A stretch of DNA of 64,000 bases from Macrolepiota albuminosa (lineage: Eukaryota > Basidiomycota > Agaricomycetes > Agaricales > Agaricaceae). The position numbers and the translations under genes were made by a program. The DNA lies in the NCBI GenBank assembly GCA_027475525.1, contig JAMWFC010000116.1, positions 372,001 through 436,000 on the forward strand, read 5' to 3'. The notes below the pieces were generated by a model, which worked only from the letters and a program-made list of their open reading frames with translations, made no database searches and was not told the origin of the DNA. This document shows positions 34,380-45,480 of the stretch, piece after piece; position 1 is the stretch's first letter, and each line of letters opens with the position of its first letter.

Positions 34380-37300
34380 TCACAGCGGATCTCTTGCAGT
34401 TTGGGGGGGAATAAAATCAGGAAGCACCCGCCTAAATTTATCAATTGCCATCGAGGCCAATTCTTGCCACATGGCCACCTTTTTGTGGGCATATGACTGG
34501 AGACCTCTTTTCTTCACTGACATACCACGCTTCGACCAAATATCTGCCTGGTTGAAGAAATACCGAACTGTCCACTCCATTTCACTCATGACAAGCTGAC
34601 ATTCCTCTGTCCATCTGCTGCGTTGTGCTCTAGCACGTAGATAATGAACACGATTAACTGAAGAGATATGTTCACGAACGGATGTAATGATAACGGAAAT
34701 GTTAACAAGAGGACTCACATTCAGAAATAGTTGCAGATTCATTTTCTGCATCAGAATTAGAGTGCCATATCCAAGATACCTTGATCCTTGATGAACCAGG
34801 AATGTTGGGATCTCGTATAGCTGTGCTTGCATTCAAATCCGCTTTCTGTAGAACTGGATACTTTCTCTGAATGCTGGGGTCCGATCCCAGTCGCAGCAGA
34901 GCACTGCGGCATCGTGCATAGGCACGAGCCTTCACCAGGATTGAGGCCTGGATTCTTTGAAGAGATGCGCGAGCTCGAGTTTTCACATTCTTGCTTGGGG
35001 CGACCCGGACGACGTGAGAATATAGGAATGATTTCTCTGCAATGAATTCCCGAAGGGCTTGCAGGAGCCTTTCAATTTGAATCAAGCGCAGATTGCGCTC
35101 TATCATTGTTAATGGTGAGACATTACCCATGATCATAGATGGGAAGGAGATTTCAAAATCTTCTGGAACAACTACATCCGTTGGTTCAAGGTTATCCACC
35201 GGCGGTACCAGCGGATCCGCTGGTTGTCCATCTTCCGCCATTTCATTGTCGTCAAAGGCTCTGGGAACTTCATCCGGTTCCAGGGGGGCAGTCCGCCTTC
35301 CACCAGCAATGAACCCGCTCCTGTCCTGAGAAGCAGCAAGGACATTGAGTCGAACCCTTAATATTTCTCTTTCCGCCTCGACCTTTTGCCGATCATCATT
35401 GCTTGCATGCCGATTCAAACGGCGAACCTGGTCCTGAATTGCAATTCTGAGCTTCCAATTAGTGAAATAGTTTGGGCCATCAGCAATACACCTTACTGCT
35501 GCTCCTCAATGTCAAGGGCAAGTTGAATCCAGAAGGAATGAATATCCGTCGCTGCAACATCCGTTGAGTGGTTTCCACTGTCTGCTGCCATTCGGTCTTC
35601 ACTTGCACTATTGAAGGTCATTGTACGAGCTTTCAGAATATCCATTGCTTTACGGTTTCCCTCCTCTCTGAGCCTTTCTGCCTTAGCTATTCCGGCTTCC
35701 CAGCTTGTTAGTAAATCCGTTGATATTCCGACGGATCGCTCGGTGAAATATTGAACGGCTGCATCTCTCATCTCAACAGCAGTCCTGTACTTTCAACATA
35801 GGAATGGAACCATGTCAAGCAGCTTCTTCCAGTTTGAGTCACACATGTGATCATCAAGGATTTCTGCCCGATGTGCCAAGGTAGCCGTACGGGCCATCTG
35901 TGAGACTTCATTTAGTGTAGACCAGAGACTTTCAATTATCTCCCCAGCCAAATGACCGGCCCCAGGAATGAAGGACGGGGCAAAGCGGAAAAAACAATCC
36001 TCCTTATGCCCATGGACATGAAGAAGTCCTATTGCAAAGTCCACGAGTAGATTATCTGGCAGGACTTCTCCGGCCTCAGCAAGCCGTTCAGAAAATTTGA
36101 CACACCACTGGCATGCTATGTCATATACCAGTAGGAGACGCTGAATCCCATCCATGTTGGTCGTCTTAACTGCCCGTGTGATGGAAAAGTCTGTGTAAAC
36201 CTGGCCTTCACCACGGGTCAAGTTTGTTACACTATTAGGAGCAAAGCAGCCGTGCCGTGTACATGCCGTTGCAACAATACCAGTAATGTCGCATGACTTG
36301 TTCATCATCAGGGCCTTTTCAATAGCTTTGAATGTGTTTTCACAGGCGGCTCCCTGGACAGCCAGAGGTCCAGCGGACAGCCGACGGACAGGATTGAATT
36401 GATGAGCGGACGGCGGACAGGTAGAGTTAAAGAATGTCACTCACCGTTGGCTGTTCCTTTGCGCGCTTGAGATAGTGGGTGAGCTCATCCCTCCTGGCCA
36501 TCATACCACCGCCTTCTGAATGCCATACATCATGAGCAGGATTAGAATGTCGGACGTGATCCGCCTTGAAGTTGCCGTCCATCATTAAAGAACGATTGAA
36601 CTTCCACCGGACGGGATCTTCTTCCCAGTTGGATGGAAGATTGACTCCTGGTTGGGGACAAGTTGGACAGAATATTGCAAGTTCACCACGGTCCGGCGCC
36701 ATGGGATGCCTCGATTCATCATGGCCGAAGCCTGCCCACTTCAACTTCTTCAGCCACCGCCATGAATGAGAAAGTCGTCGTAGCTCGCGGTAAAGGTTAT
36801 CCACCTCACCAGAAGATGCAATCGGGGAAGTTATTCTTGCAATTTTCTGCCAGTACTGGTAGGCGGATGCTTTGCACTCTAGATTTGTCAGACGGAAGTC
36901 GTCCAGCACAGCCGTTGTAAAATATGTTTGTGTCCGATCAAATGTACTGGGGACCAGCTGCGAGCGGATGGTATCCTCCACCAAGACATCCATCCCAGAA
37001 CACTCACATGAAATGACAGTGATGTAGTGTACTCCAGTTGTGTGAACAATCCGTTGTATTGGATTCCCAAAGCAATCATATCTGTCCATACGGAACCCGT
37101 TCGTGGCTGGCCGATCTTCTGGAATATCTTCTATTGGCACATTATTCTCTGGGTCCTCTTGCTCTTCCTCTTCCATGATTTGATCAAGGCTGGCATCCTG
37201 AAGTCTGCTCAGGAAATCTGAAGTCATGGATGGATGCGCTGCCGGATGTCCCGGATCGCTATCCGCTGATGGAAGTTCAACATCCAGTTGATATTCGAGT

Positions 37301-38098
37301 CGTAGAAACTCTTGCTCCTGAATGTCCTTTTTCCGCTCGTGGTCCTCAAGAGCCCTGACCCTGACCTTCCCTTGATGACAGTTTGCATGCAATGAATTGT
37401 GTTGGATATAGAAATACCCTCCAGTATCCGACATATTCATTGGTTGGAAATACCTACCATTCCATACTTCAGGTCGTGTTGGATATAGAAATACCCTCCA
37501 GTATCCGACATATTCATTGGTTGGAAATACCTACCATTCCATACTTCAGGTCAGGTGAAACGGGTTGGAGTCGTGCGTGCGGCGGAAACATCCGCGACAG
37601 AATATTCTTGACCCAACGCAATCACGGCATGCCATTGTGCGAGGTAATGGTCAGGACAAGCAAGGCAATCAGTAAGGTCATCCATTGATTCACGACCAAG
37701 CAATCCATTGAGCAACTGTGGAACATGGTTGATGAAGTCGTTAAGATAATCTGCCTGTGTCTATGTATGAACTTGAATAATTCGCTCTCAATAATAGCAT
37801 ACATTCAAATCACCTTTACATGCCTTATGGATATGGGCATTGTATCATCTACATCATCTACCGTTGGATTATTGTCCAAGTGTGCAAAGTTATCATCATC
37901 TGCAAATGCCGCAGATGGTGCACCAGTTACAATGGGAGCGGGACCCAGTGGTAGCCGTTGTGTTATGAGGACTGGCAACCCTCGTGTGTTCTGAGTGAGT
38001 CGTGTCCTTTCCTCAGCAAACGGGATGAGGTCCCTTTGTCTGATGACTGTTGTTTTTGGTCGCTTGCGTTTCTTTAGAGAGTTCAGGTTCATGATCAA
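34380..38098 (-). CDS. KDZ transposase with CxC2-like cysteine cluster
   Basis: A multi-exon gene read leftwards. First exon 38098-37805 (MIMNLNSLKKRKRPKTT, basic). A Cys cluster near 37680-37560 reads CLACPDHY, then CVGSRIFCRGCFRRTHDSNP, matching the CxC-type clusters of KDZ proteins. The CxC2-like exon 37440-36427 has VHYITVISCECSGMD and LAIFCPTCPQPGVNLP. The core 36440-35793 contains LLLVYDIACQWCVKFS and LLHVHGHKEDCFFRFAPS, followed by HLAGEIIESLWSTLNEVS, all hallmarks of the KDZ superfamily. Helical C-terminal exons run to the stop at 34380. The enzyme cuts and inserts the element. A 77-bp duplication at 37399-37552 repeats part of the Cys-cluster exon and breaks the frame; without it the gene may be intact. 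Exon borders near 35493-35420 are approximate. Confidence 0.9.
37399..37552. repeat. 77-bp tandem duplication
   Basis: In the Cys-cluster exon of the KDZ transposase; offset 77 measured from GTGTTGGATATAG at 37399 and 37476. Confidence 0.96.
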
Positions 38099-38334
38099 AA
38101 TATCTATGGCCAGGACCTAGCCATTGTACGGGATATCTAATGAGACCGCTCATCGATATCGGCAATATGCCCCAATTTGGACGGGCCGGATACCAGCGGA
38201 CAGCGGACCCTATCCGTCGAAGACAAACGGAATCCGTTTGTCATCAACGGACACTGAACGGAAAATCTATATTTTATCATGTGATCCTTCGGTTGAGAAC
38301 TGTGTGGTTGCAGAAAATTATATTGTCTACAAAC
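38099..38334. promoter_or_regulatory. bidirectional intergenic region rich in CGGA/TCCG
   Basis: The 236 bp between the divergent transposase and 38335 genes must hold both promoters. In 38161-38280 the word CGGA or TCCG occurs eight times, against about one expected by chance. Several sit in RCGGA context and could be protein-binding sites. Confidence 0.5.
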
Positions 38335-40825
38335 ATGTCTGCCCTCCTGCAACCGCCTGAACCAATATTTTCACCAAAGAAAAGACGGGTGGAACCGATA
38401 TTTACAGCGGAAGAAAGATCTATCTTTGAACCATACAAGGAACTCTACCGCTCCTCAACTACTCCTCAAGCTCGGACTGCTATCTTGAAGGATAAAATCC
38501 TAACGGATATTTTCAACTACTGGGCCACTAAGGGGACAGAGCCAAAGACAGGGGAAGAGTGGGCAGAGAGAATCAAAGTAGGTACAGCAACTCATTGCAA
38601 AGAACTAGACATCATTTGCTTGAATAGAAGGTTGTCCAGTATATCAAGAATTGCTGGCGCCCTTATTACCAGCATAAAGATCCAAAGGTGCTCCTGAAAA
38701 CTTCACTGCGAGATGTTGTCCGGCAGACAATGGCAAAGGAGATAAACGAGGAGATCCAGAACTTGTTGAGGGGTAAGGATCACAACACCTCGGGATTGGA
38801 TGCATTTGCACAATATAATGTGGCTGTCAAAAATGTTATGCATCAACTCACACCGCAGGAGGAAAGTCGTTTACGGAAGATGGCGGCAGAATGGAGCGAA
38901 AAAGGAAATCCGCCAGAAATTCAGCGCAAGTTGGTACTGCTTCCGTCCCCCATCCGTCCTCTATTCGTTGTACATCCGTCCGCTTGATTCCGCTTTCTAA
39001 TCGTTGTCTCTCCAGGAAGGCCCGAAAGCACGGTTTGAAGCGTGTGGACGATGCAGATGTGCTTCGATTTAGAGAGATGGGCATGTTGAGTTGGACTGTT
39101 GTTGGTTGGTATGCAGATGAAGGCATGACTATTAGAATGTATGTGGTGCCATCATTCTTTAAACAATTTTGACACCAATTATAGTCATGACAATATGTCA
39201 TACTTGACCCATGCTAACCGACCTACCTTTCAAGACTCCTTTCCTGACCTTGTTAGTGACCTCAACAAGAAGATGATGGATTACATGTCTGCTCTTCTTG
39301 GTAGAGACATGCCGTCCAACATGCAATCACCCCATGATTTGACTCCTCCTATCCTTACACGCCATGACCTCATCCTTGATCTGGATAGGGATGGATTCCC
39401 AATATTACCAGCAGATCCAGGACCAAATATATTTCAAACTCGGGCAGAATTGGAAATGCTTGTCCGGGACTATCTAAATACTCATTACAGTGAATCCTAG
39501 TTTTCTCCACCTTTGCTCATCATCTGATCACCCCATCAGAAATTGCGTCTGGTTACCGTTATGAATCTGCTCCTTACAAGGCAGTGAGGACCAATGATCA
39601 GCAATTCATACATTCAAGGTATCTTCCAGAGGGTCTGATATTCCAAGATCCTCATAATCTTGGTCGGCCTGAGCTATTGCGTCTGCTGAACTTCTGGAGA
39701 GACCGTCAAGGACAGTATGGATCCGGTGATACCTTCCGCTGGACGGTTTATCTCAACCGTCACAAGCAGCCAGTAGCTGCCGAGTACGGCACCCGAGCTG
39801 ATCGTGAAAAAAATGCGGCAGCAGCAGCAGCACGTAAGGCTACACGCAAAAATGGAGGGAAAAATCGGAAACAGAGGCCAACACCATCAGCGGTAGTCAA
39901 TGGCAACAGTAGGACCATTGCTAATGATGGAGCCGCTGATGGCGGATCCGCTTTAGTCACCGGATCTGCGGTAGTCGATGGCAACAGTAGGACCATTGCT
40001 AATGATGGAGCCGCTGATGGCGGATCCGCTTTAGTCACCGGATCTGCAGCCAACTTGGAGTGGCAACGGGGGCCTACACTTCCCCTGTCACCTAGCGTAC
40101 CACACACACCACTGCCTGACTTACAGGAGGAACCTCCTGTCTTGCGCTCACCGCACACTCCCCAGCCTCAGCGCCACAACAGATCCACGGTTCACAACGA
40201 ATCCCAACCAAATGTATCAGCTTCCGCTCACGACGAGTCCGCTCTCGACGAATCCGTTCATGACGGATGTGTTGATGATACAGCAGTGGTAGATGCCACT
40301 ACCATCCACCTCTTACAACAAAGAGGATGGAGCCATCCAGACCCTCCAATTAATGGCCCTAGTGATGGTTCCCCACTACCATCCACCTCTTACAACAAAG
40401 AGGATGGAGCCATCCAGACCCTCCAATTAATGGCCCTAGTGATGGTTCCCTAGATATAGAGTGTCAAGAAGGGTGCTCGACATTCTTCAAGATGAGGACA
40501 ATGACCAATTTGAAGGTGAGGGAAGGCCGGCATTACAAAACCAAAAGAAGCGCAAGGCATTGCCTAACCAATTGTCAACAACCAATTTGAAGGTGAGGGA
40601 AGGCCGGCATTACAAAACCAAAAGAAGCGCAAGGCATTGCCTAACCAATTGTCAACAAATCCAAGCGACCCCGCAAGTCTCAAGCACAAATGTTACAGGA
40701 GGATGCAGCTCGATACATTGATATGTCTACACCAGCAAAAAGGAGTAGCAGCCACACTAAGGTCATTCGACCAGTCCGCCGTCATTGATGTGGGGAAGGG
40801 GGGAATGTTATATTACATTTTGTAA
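38335..40825 (+). CDS. KDZ-element accessory protein, unknown, plus strand
   Basis: Exons 38335-38577, 38628 to about 38929, about 39016-39138, about 39185-39490 and 39540 onwards join in frame with short introns. The protein starts MSALLQPPEPIFSPKKRRVE. It has a helical part (TPQEESRLRKMAAEWSEKGN), a conserved-looking middle (WTVVGWYADEG; later YKAVRTNDQQFIHSRYLPEG, and FRWTVYLNRHKQPVAAEYGT), then a low-complexity tail with an exact 26-residue in-frame repeat. Similar proteins occur in mushroom mobile elements, but I cannot assign a function. Two 77-bp duplications (40296-40449 and 40504-40657) scramble the tail; with one copy of each removed the frame probably ends at 40825. Confidence 0.6.
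39891..40046 (+). repeat. 78-bp in-frame coding repeat, two units
   Basis: Two units of 78 bp (26 codons) with few differences, encoding NSRTIANDGAADGGSALVTG twice. Unlike the 77-bp duplications it preserves the frame and is probably genuine. Confidence 0.8.
40296..40449. repeat. 77-bp tandem duplication
   Basis: CCACTACCATCCACC recurs at 40296 and 40373, in the plus-strand accessory gene. Confidence 0.96.
40504..40657. repeat. 77-bp tandem duplication
   Basis: ACCAATTTGAAGGTGAGG recurs at 40504 and 40581, in the same gene's tail. Confidence 0.96.
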
Positions 40826-40892
40826 ACTATAGGGTTACAAAAATGTACGAATGTGTGTCATAATGAAAAAAAAAATATATGATTGTCCATCT

Positions 40893-42865
40893 TCACTTCT
40901 CTTCTGTTGCCTTCCGTCTCTCAGTAAGCCGACTGGATGATCGGGTCCGTTGCATCGGCGGCCGACTACTTCGGGAGTTGCTGCGAGCCCGTCCCCTTGG
41001 GCCAGGGAGAGGGTCCTCGGCAGGGACTGGGACGGAAGATGGTTGAGGGGGTGACGGAGATGTTCGTGCGGGAGTCGTCCCTGAGGATGTTTGTTGAAGC
41101 GGGGACGGAGCGACGGTGAGAGCGGATAAGTCAGCGGCATGATGGGATTGGTCAGTGGCGAGGGCAGAGGTGTCACCAGTGGGAACGGATATGTCAGCAG
41201 TGGCAGGGGATTGGTCAGCGATGGGGTCAGGAGTGGTTTCTTCCTCTTCAACAATGGGTCCAAGTCCACTGTGCCCTGTTGGATGCACTGCCACATCATC
41301 CTGAGCTGACGGACTGGAGGGACGGGTAGAGATGTGAAGTTGATTCTGCAAAGTGTCAACCACACCCCAAATATTGCGGATCTGCTCTTCCGTCTGACGG
41401 ATACGTCTGGCGTGGTCTTCAAGTGTCTCACCTCAACCACACCCCAAATATTGCGGATCTGCTCTTCCGTCTGACGGATACGTCTGGCGTGGTCTTCAAG
41501 TGTCTCACCCGCAAGAGAAACATTTGTTTGCAGGGTTTCTATGCGGCCACCGAGCGTGTCGACCTGAGTCTGGTAGCGACGGAAGAAGTCCTCAATACAC
41601 GGTAACCAGCTCGCCTCAGCCGTGACAAACCCGTCCCGCACCTGCTCCCCAACATTCCGCAATGCTTCCTGGAACCCATTCTCCATCCTGTCCAAACGGC
41701 TCTCCACCCCTGCCATTACACCAGCCACAATGTCCTCACTGTGGCTAGACTCCATTGCCCGCTCCTTGCCCTTTCCCTTGACCGGAAGAGGGTCCGCTGG
41801 GCGGTTGGAGGTCGACGGTTGGGATGGACGGACGGACGGTTTTGATGGTCCCGCGATTGGACTGGTTGGTTCATCTGCTAACTATTGGTTAGCTATTTGA
41901 GCAGGAAAAGAGTTTCATACCGTCATCACTCTCAATAATCGTCACTGACTTCTTTCTCAGTGGTTTTTTCCCCTTTCCCTTGTTGCTGGGCTTGACGGTT
42001 TTCTTGACAATCGTCAGGCTGCATGTTCGTTTGCGAATGAGCCGGCAGGGATCGCATGCGGTGCCGCCCTTTGTCCTGACACACTGTAGCCACTTACTTG
42101 CGCAATATTGGCAAGGGGGGTTGATGTGCTGACCCTCGCGACGAGGTGCTGTCCTCAGATACCTGCCCAACAGCATCCCTCCAGTAATTTCCCCCTTCGG
42201 TATTCTGCCCTCTTGTTCTTCCTCTTCCTCTTCCTCTTCATCCTCGTCCTCATCCTCGTCCTCCTGCTCCTTCTGTCGACGATAGGTACCAGGAGGAGGT
42301 TGACCAATATAGGTCACCCGTTTTGGCTTCTTGGGATTTGGCGACGGACCAGACAAATCTCCTGCCGCTGGAGGACTCGGTCGTTTTCTCTTCTTCGGAA
42401 TCGGTGACGGACCAGACGAATCTCCTGCTGCTGGCCTATGACCTATCCGGTCTTCTCGTGCCGGTGCCGTCGACGGACCGGCCTCGGTCGACGGATCAGG
42501 TCGTTCTTCGCCCCCACTTGGTTCCTCCCCCCTTCCGCTCCTCTGGGTCCATTTCTTCGCAGCGTCCTTCAACCGCCTGGTCATATCCTCGTCAGAAAGC
42601 TTGCTCTGGAGTAGCGGGATAACTTCGTTGATGAAACTTCTCCTGGCATCAAGGAGGAGTTTCTTGTCATCCTTGACGTCCCTAACCTTGAACCACATGT
42701 CAATCTACAGGACGACTATTAGTGCATGTCTATTAGGCAGGAGTGCTTGTATCTTACCAGGTCCTTCTGCTGTGCTTTGAGTTGTCGCAGGTCTCCTCTG
42801 AGAGCAAGGTATAATACTCGAACATCCACGTCAACGACCCGTTGGTGGAGTTCTTCGTTAGACAT
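40893..42865 (-). CDS. KDZ-element accessory protein with Zn2Cys6-like cluster and coiled coil
   Basis: Start at 42865 (MSNEELHQRVVDVDVRVLYL), an intron near 42760-42705, exon to about 41935, an intron, then the C-terminal exon to 40893. In order: a helical N-terminus, a Pro/Lys-rich region with two PSPxPKKxKRP repeats, an acidic run (E/D, about 42215-42265), and a six-cysteine cluster CQYCASKWLQC...CDPCRLIRKRTC. Its spacing C-x2-C-x6-C-x8-C-x2-C-x7-C fits the Zn(II)2Cys6 binuclear cluster of fungal transcription factors. A basic stretch and a predicted coiled coil (RLDRMENGFQEALRNVGEQV...) follow. Such factors bind CGG triplets as dimers. It could regulate the element or mark its DNA, which is inference. 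A 77-bp duplication at about 41357-41510 breaks the C-terminal frame. Confidence 0.65.
41357..41510. repeat. 77-bp tandem duplication
   Basis: TCAACCACACCCCAAATATT occurs twice. The frame shift between copies (remainder 2 modulo 3) agrees with 77. In the Zn2Cys6-like gene. Confidence 0.9.
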
Positions 42866-43058
42866 GGCGGATGGAGGATTAAAGAAACGGACGAGAACTT
42901 TACATGAAGCAAGTTCTGAAAATAGATATCATGTGACCCTGTTTAAGTTACAAAAGAAGTTTGATTTATTGCTTGACAAAACCTTACTTTGTTTATCTTA
43001 CAGTTTAGTAAATAACAATTAGCTAAGCAGGCCAAAAAAGGCAAACGTCTTAATGTTC

Positions 43059-43140
43059 ATTGCACTAAGCAGGAGTCGAACCCACCTACTGCAACACACA
43101 ATAAACACCAATAGATAATATTCCACTAGACCATCAATGC
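43059..43140 (-). ncRNA. tRNA-Gly-like module, repeat unit 1
   Basis: Minus strand: starts GCATTGATGGTCTAGTGG, very close to the 5' half of eukaryotic tRNA-Gly (A box included), and ends GTGGGTTCGACTCC (B box) and TGCAATG, which can pair with CATTG at the start. The anticodon region is AT-rich and does not fold as a tRNA. Confidence 0.55.
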
Positions 43141-43272
43141 TTACTGTACACTGCTATAGTCTAAATAGATATCATGTCACTCTGTTTAAATTAGGACCTT
43201 ACTTTGTTTATTATACTGTGTAGTAAATAACAATTAGCTAAGCAGGTCAAAAATTGCAAACGTTTTAATGTT

Positions 43273-43355
43273 CATTGCACCAAGCAGGAGTCGAACCCAC
43301 CTACTGCAACACACAATGAAGACCAATGGATAATATTCCACTAGATTATCGATGC
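43273..43355 (-). ncRNA. tRNA-Gly-like module, repeat unit 2
   Basis: Same module as 43059-43140 with few changes: GCATCGATAATCTAGTGG at the 5' end, GTGGGTTCGACTCC near the 3' end. Confidence 0.5.
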
Positions 43356-43473
43356 TTACTGTACACTGCTATAGTCTAAATAGATATCATGTCACTATGT
43401 TTAAATTAGGACCTTACTTTGTTTATCATACTGTGTAGTAAATAACAATTAGCTAAAAACAGTGAGACGAAAA

Positions 43474-43552
43474 TGCACTAGTAGGAATCGAACCCGTCTA
43501 CTGCAAGACATAATAAAGACCAATGGATAATATTCCACTAGACCACCGATGC
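43474..43552 (-). ncRNA. tRNA-Gly-like module, repeat unit 3
   Basis: GCATCGGTGGTCTAGTGGAA at the 5' end (the closest of the three to tRNA-Gly) and ACGGGTTCGATTCC as B box. Confidence 0.55.
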
Positions 43553-43580
43553 TTACTTTACATTGCTATAATGTAAATAA

Positions 43581-43687
43581 CAGCAGGCCGCTGACGTCCG
43601 CTAGCGTCATGAATTTGATCCGTTGAAAACTCCAGAGATTTCTGCAGCGGGATAAGATGGACGAGTCGACGCATGTGGTCATTCCAG
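43581..43687 (-). repeat. inner subterminal inverted repeat, right copy
   Basis: Reverse complement of 31223-31329 at roughly 80 percent identity. On the minus strand it also reads as part of an 86-residue open frame (43558-43818) that may be a relic of coding sequence. Confidence 0.7.
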
Positions 43688-43950
43688 TGCTCATGACCAG
43701 TTGATAATACACTGTGGCGGGCTACCTTTGTGCTGGCCTTTGTAAAAAAGGTAGTCAGCCCTAGTGTATCGTCACTTGTCATGTGAACTGGAATGATTTC
43801 ATGTGTCAACTCCTCCATCCTTTCTCGTTTCAGTAATTCCTAGAGTTTTGGTCAGATCCACTACCACAGGCGCATACTCCAGGTCAGTGCGATGTATATG
43901 TAGAGCAAAAATGCACCCATATAAAAACACAGCATTAGTCCCTGTTAAGG

Positions 43951-44030
43951 TGAAGTAGGAGTAGAACCCACCACTGTACACAATATTGAATATCAATAAA
44001 TGAATATTCCACTGAACCACTGGGACTGGT
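43951..44030 (-). ncRNA. tRNA-like module
   Basis: Minus strand: CCAGTGGTTCAGTGGAATAT (A box as in tRNA-Gly) and GTGGGTTCTACTCC (near-B box). Confidence 0.45.
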
Positions 44031-44533
44031 TGCACCGCTGATGTCAGCTGGCTCACATGCCGACATCAGCTACCGTCCGCTACCGTCCGCTGGCATGCCA
44101 GCGGACAGCGGACACTCACGCACCCTCTTCCGCCCTTCCGCCTCTTTCTCCCCAGTGCCATCCTCTCCACTCCCCACACTACCTCACACGCCACCCCCGT
44201 CCACCACATGCACCCCGCTTCCCTCCTCCCCCCTGACCTGACGTCCGACGTCTGCTACGTCTGCTGGGGTACCAGCGGACACCCACGCTCCTCCCCTTCC
44301 CCCTTCCCCCTCTTTCTCCCCACCCCCATCCCTCTTCCGCCACCCCCCATGCTCTCCGAGACGCCACCCCATGCGGCGGACACCCACGCACCCCGTTTCC
44401 TTCTCTCCCGCCCTGATGCCAGACGATGCCGGACGATGCCGGGGGTTGCCGACGGATTCCCGTGGATTCCGACGGATACCAGCGGATATCCGGCGGATGC
44501 CGACGGATGCATGACGGATGCCGACGGATGCCG

Positions 44534-45480
44534 ACGGATGCCAGCGGGTCACGACAGCTGCCGGCGAACTCCGACGGATGCCAGCTGATGGCCAGCTGAT
44601 GGCCAGCTGATGGCTGCTGATGCCAACGCCCCTTTCAGGCCACGAAAACTCTTTTGGGAGGTATGCCACCCCCCTTCCACCTCAAAAAATCCATACGGGA
44701 ACCTGCGGAAACGTAGGTGGGCGTCCGTTCATTGTGTTATCCGACCTTTGAATCTATCCGTTAGTAACGGACCTGTGGTGCAACGGTTAAATGTGCGTTC
44801 CGTTGCTGGAGGCTTTCCCAAGGCCGGGGGTTCGATTCCCCCCCACAGGCATACGACGGGCAAGTCGACGTTACCTTTTTTCTTGGTCCAACCAGACCCC
44901 GTGGACCTGCGTAGGCCTCTGTGGATGTCCGCTGGTGTCCTGCGCAGGCCTGGGAGGGCCCGCGTAGGTTTGAGTCCGTCGACGTACGTCTGCGTGGATG
45001 TCCGCTGGTGGCTTGCGTAGGCCTGCGTAGATTTTCAGGGCCCTTTCGTGGATGTACGCTGGCGTCGGGGGTGGGAAAAGGATGGAAGGGGAGACGCGCA
45101 GCCTCGAGTTATTGCGGGGAGGAATGGAGAGGGGAGGGAAATGGGGAACCTCGAGGAGGGTTTATTCATGCCATGAAGTCCGCCAATGGAGGAGGTTTTC
45201 ACTCGTGTGCTGATGCCCGCCGGCGGCCGCTGACGCACATTGACGTCCGCTAGTGTCCGCTGGCATCCGCCGGGCCTGCATGCGCATGTGTGTGCCCGCC
45301 TTTTATCGATCCACTGGACCGTGTCATACAGCACATTGTGACACGTCCGCGGCTCTGTATTCTACGGCACTGTGGGGACTGCTCCGCTCCAGTGTAGCGG
45401 ACTCCGCTGGACACGTATGGTACGGCACAAAGCGGGCTCCCGTACAACGTATGACACGTACCGTTGTGATGTCTCTATGT
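44534..45480 (-). repeat. right terminal inverted repeat of KDZ element
   Basis: Reverse complement of 29925-30857; carries a ~15-bp insertion near 45121-45136 relative to the left arm. Confidence 0.93.
44772..44849 (+). ncRNA. tRNA-like module inside right TIR
   Basis: Mirror of 30542-30619: 7-bp CCTGTGG/CCACAGG stem, T arm GGGGGTTCGATTCCCCC, A-box-like TGGTGCAACGG. Confidence 0.6.

Larger units (their letters stand above)
42866..44533. other. KDZ right subterminal region: tRNA-like tandem repeats and simple sequence
   Basis: 42917-43560 is a ~220-240-bp unit repeated three times (AATAGATATCATGT starts near 42917, 43158 and 43378), each with a tRNA-like module. 43581-43687 is inverted at 31223-31329. 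44040-44530 is C-rich on the plus strand with runs of GACGGATGCC-type units next to the TIR. No convincing protein gene. Confidence 0.65.
29925..45480. mobile_element. 15.6-kb KDZ-class DNA transposon
   Basis: A complete element between 8-bp direct repeats, with terminal inverted repeats of about 0.94 kb (29925-30857 and 44534-45480). It encodes a KDZ transposase with a CxC2-type cluster (34380-38098) and three other genes (32138-34181, 38335-40825, 40893-42865). Both subterminal regions hold tRNA-like modules. 8-bp target duplications are known for Zisupton, a KDZ member. The arms differ by one ~15-bp indel and few substitutions, so the element moved recently, after the gypsy insertion it interrupts. 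Confidence 0.92.

Noticed and set aside
39891..40046. a sixteenth 77-bp duplication
   Set aside because: The period is 78 bp, in frame, with diverged flanks; treated as a real coding repeat.
42215..42265. simple GAG/GAT repeat as a mobile or regulatory feature
   Set aside because: It encodes the acidic run of the Zn2Cys6-like protein and needs no other explanation.
44041..45253. plus- and minus-strand frames in the KDZ right TIR (for example 136 residues at 44610-45020)
   Set aside because: They overlap the tRNA-like module and lie in low-complexity, mirrored TIR sequence; no domain and no codon pattern supports a protein.
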